Both the position numbers and the translations under genes were made by a program. From an uncultured Actinomycetes bacterium (GTDB lineage: Bacteria > Actinomycetota > Actinomycetes > Nanopelagicales > Nanopelagicaceae), in the NCBI GenBank assembly GCA_903918325.1, contig CAIXDY010000125.1, forward strand, positions 1 to 5,583: a DNA stretch of 5,583 nucleotides. Direction: 5' to 3'. This document shows, piece after piece, positions 5,419-5,583 of the stretch (the first letter of the stretch is position 1; each line of letters begins with the position of its first letter). The notes beneath the pieces were generated by a model, which was not told where the DNA came from, did no database searches, and saw only the letters and a program-made list of their open reading frames with translations.

Positions 5419-5435
5419 CTCAACTACGTGTTGAG
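5419..5435 (-). promoter_or_regulatory. Hairpin covering the ribosome binding site of the metallohydrolase gene
   Basis: On the minus strand CTCAAC (5435-5430) pairs perfectly with GTTGAG (5424-5419) around the loop ACGTA. The second arm contains the GAG of the GAGG ribosome binding site that serves the GTG at 5411. If it forms, the stem would mask that site, which would allow translational control. Confidence 0.45.
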
Positions 5436-5469
5436 AGATTTTCTTTTTACCATGGACTAAAAAAACTCC

Positions 5470-5497
5470 ATTACACGAGAAAAATAGGTTGTGTCAA
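5470..5497 (-). promoter_or_regulatory. Near-consensus promoter of the metallohydrolase gene
   Basis: TTGACA (5497-5492), 16 bases, then TGTAAT (5475-5470). The -35 box is perfect and the -10 box matches TATAAT at five of six positions. Transcription would start near 5463, giving a leader of about 50 bases that contains the hairpin at 5419-5435. Confidence 0.65.
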
Positions 5498-5505
5498 AAC
5501 GTTTT
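5496..5505. promoter_or_regulatory. 10-bp palindrome between divergent promoters (possible operator)
   Basis: AAAACGTTTT is a perfect palindrome. It overlaps two bases of the -35 box of the leftward promoter and ends 4 bases before the -35 box of the candidate rightward promoter. A repressor bound here could control both genes. No regulator gene is visible in the window. Confidence 0.3.
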
Positions 5506-5509
5506 CCAG

Positions 5510-5538
5510 TTGATTCTCAGGCCAAATACATTTACGTT
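5510..5538 (+). promoter_or_regulatory. Candidate divergent promoter for a gene beyond the right edge
   Basis: TTGATT (5510-5515), 17 bases, then TACGTT (5533-5538), which fits TANNNT. It points rightward, back to back with the metallohydrolase promoter. The AAGGGGA at the window end fits a downstream gene. Confidence 0.35.
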
Positions 5539-5576
5539 ACGACTACGAACTCCTCGGATAACTGTTCTATATCAGC

Positions 5577-5583
5577 AAGGGGA
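5577..5583 (+). promoter_or_regulatory. Probable ribosome binding site of a gene starting past the right edge
   Basis: AAGGGGA at the last bases of the window resembles a Shine-Dalgarno sequence and lies about 30 bases after the expected start of transcription from the promoter at 5510-5538. The start codon, if present, is outside the window. Confidence 0.3.

Noticed and set aside
5412..5423. TTG start at 5423 for the metallohydrolase
   Set aside because: No ribosome binding site precedes it and it lies inside the hairpin arm; the GTG at 5411 has GAGG at 6 bases.

Overview
The window reads as a piece of actinobacterial chromosome carrying translation-quality-control and cell-division genes. 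Almost everything lies on the minus strand. In transcription order, from high to low coordinates, it holds a YgjP/DUF45-type metallohydrolase, a 54-residue zinc-ribbon protein (DUF5679 type), prfB (release factor 2), ftsE, ftsX, smpB and ssrA (tmRNA). The prfB-ftsE-ftsX-smpB-ssrA order is a known actinobacterial arrangement. The FtsE length (229 aa), the FtsX cysteine pair, the DUF5679 protein and the tmRNA tag also point to Actinobacteria. Hand counts give only about 44% GC in prfB, which is low for the phylum. A low-GC aquatic lineage such as the acI/Nanopelagicales group is plausible, but this is inference and no species is claimed.

Layout. Positions 2-193 (+) are the C-terminal end of an unrecognised membrane protein, which converges on the tmRNA; each has a hairpin near its end. 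The tmRNA (285-652, -) is one-piece, does not encode its CCA end and carries a readable tag, ADTNQQAFTLAA. A 284-base gap with several hairpins separates it from smpB (937-1437). smpB, ftsX (1448-2350) and ftsE (2360-3049) are packed with gaps of 9-10 bases and are almost certainly one transcript. A 209-base leader with direct repeats and hairpins separates ftsE from prfB (3259-4359). A strong terminator (4404-4438) isolates prfB from the zinc-ribbon gene (4477-4641). The hydrolase gene (4797-5411) has its own near-consensus promoter, which faces a probable divergent gene starting just past the right edge.

How the genes work together. SmpB and tmRNA together rescue ribosomes stalled on broken mRNAs and tag the unfinished proteins for degradation. 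RF2 terminates at UGA and UAA. FtsE and FtsX form the membrane complex that controls peptidoglycan hydrolysis at the septum. The two right-hand genes are conserved but poorly characterised and have no evident link to the rest.

I see no mobile element, CRISPR array, defence system or clearly new system here. The observations most worth a second look are a hairpin masking the ribosome binding site of the hydrolase gene, a palindrome between two divergent promoters, a tandem-hairpin region ahead of the tmRNA, and the raised GC content of the hydrolase gene.
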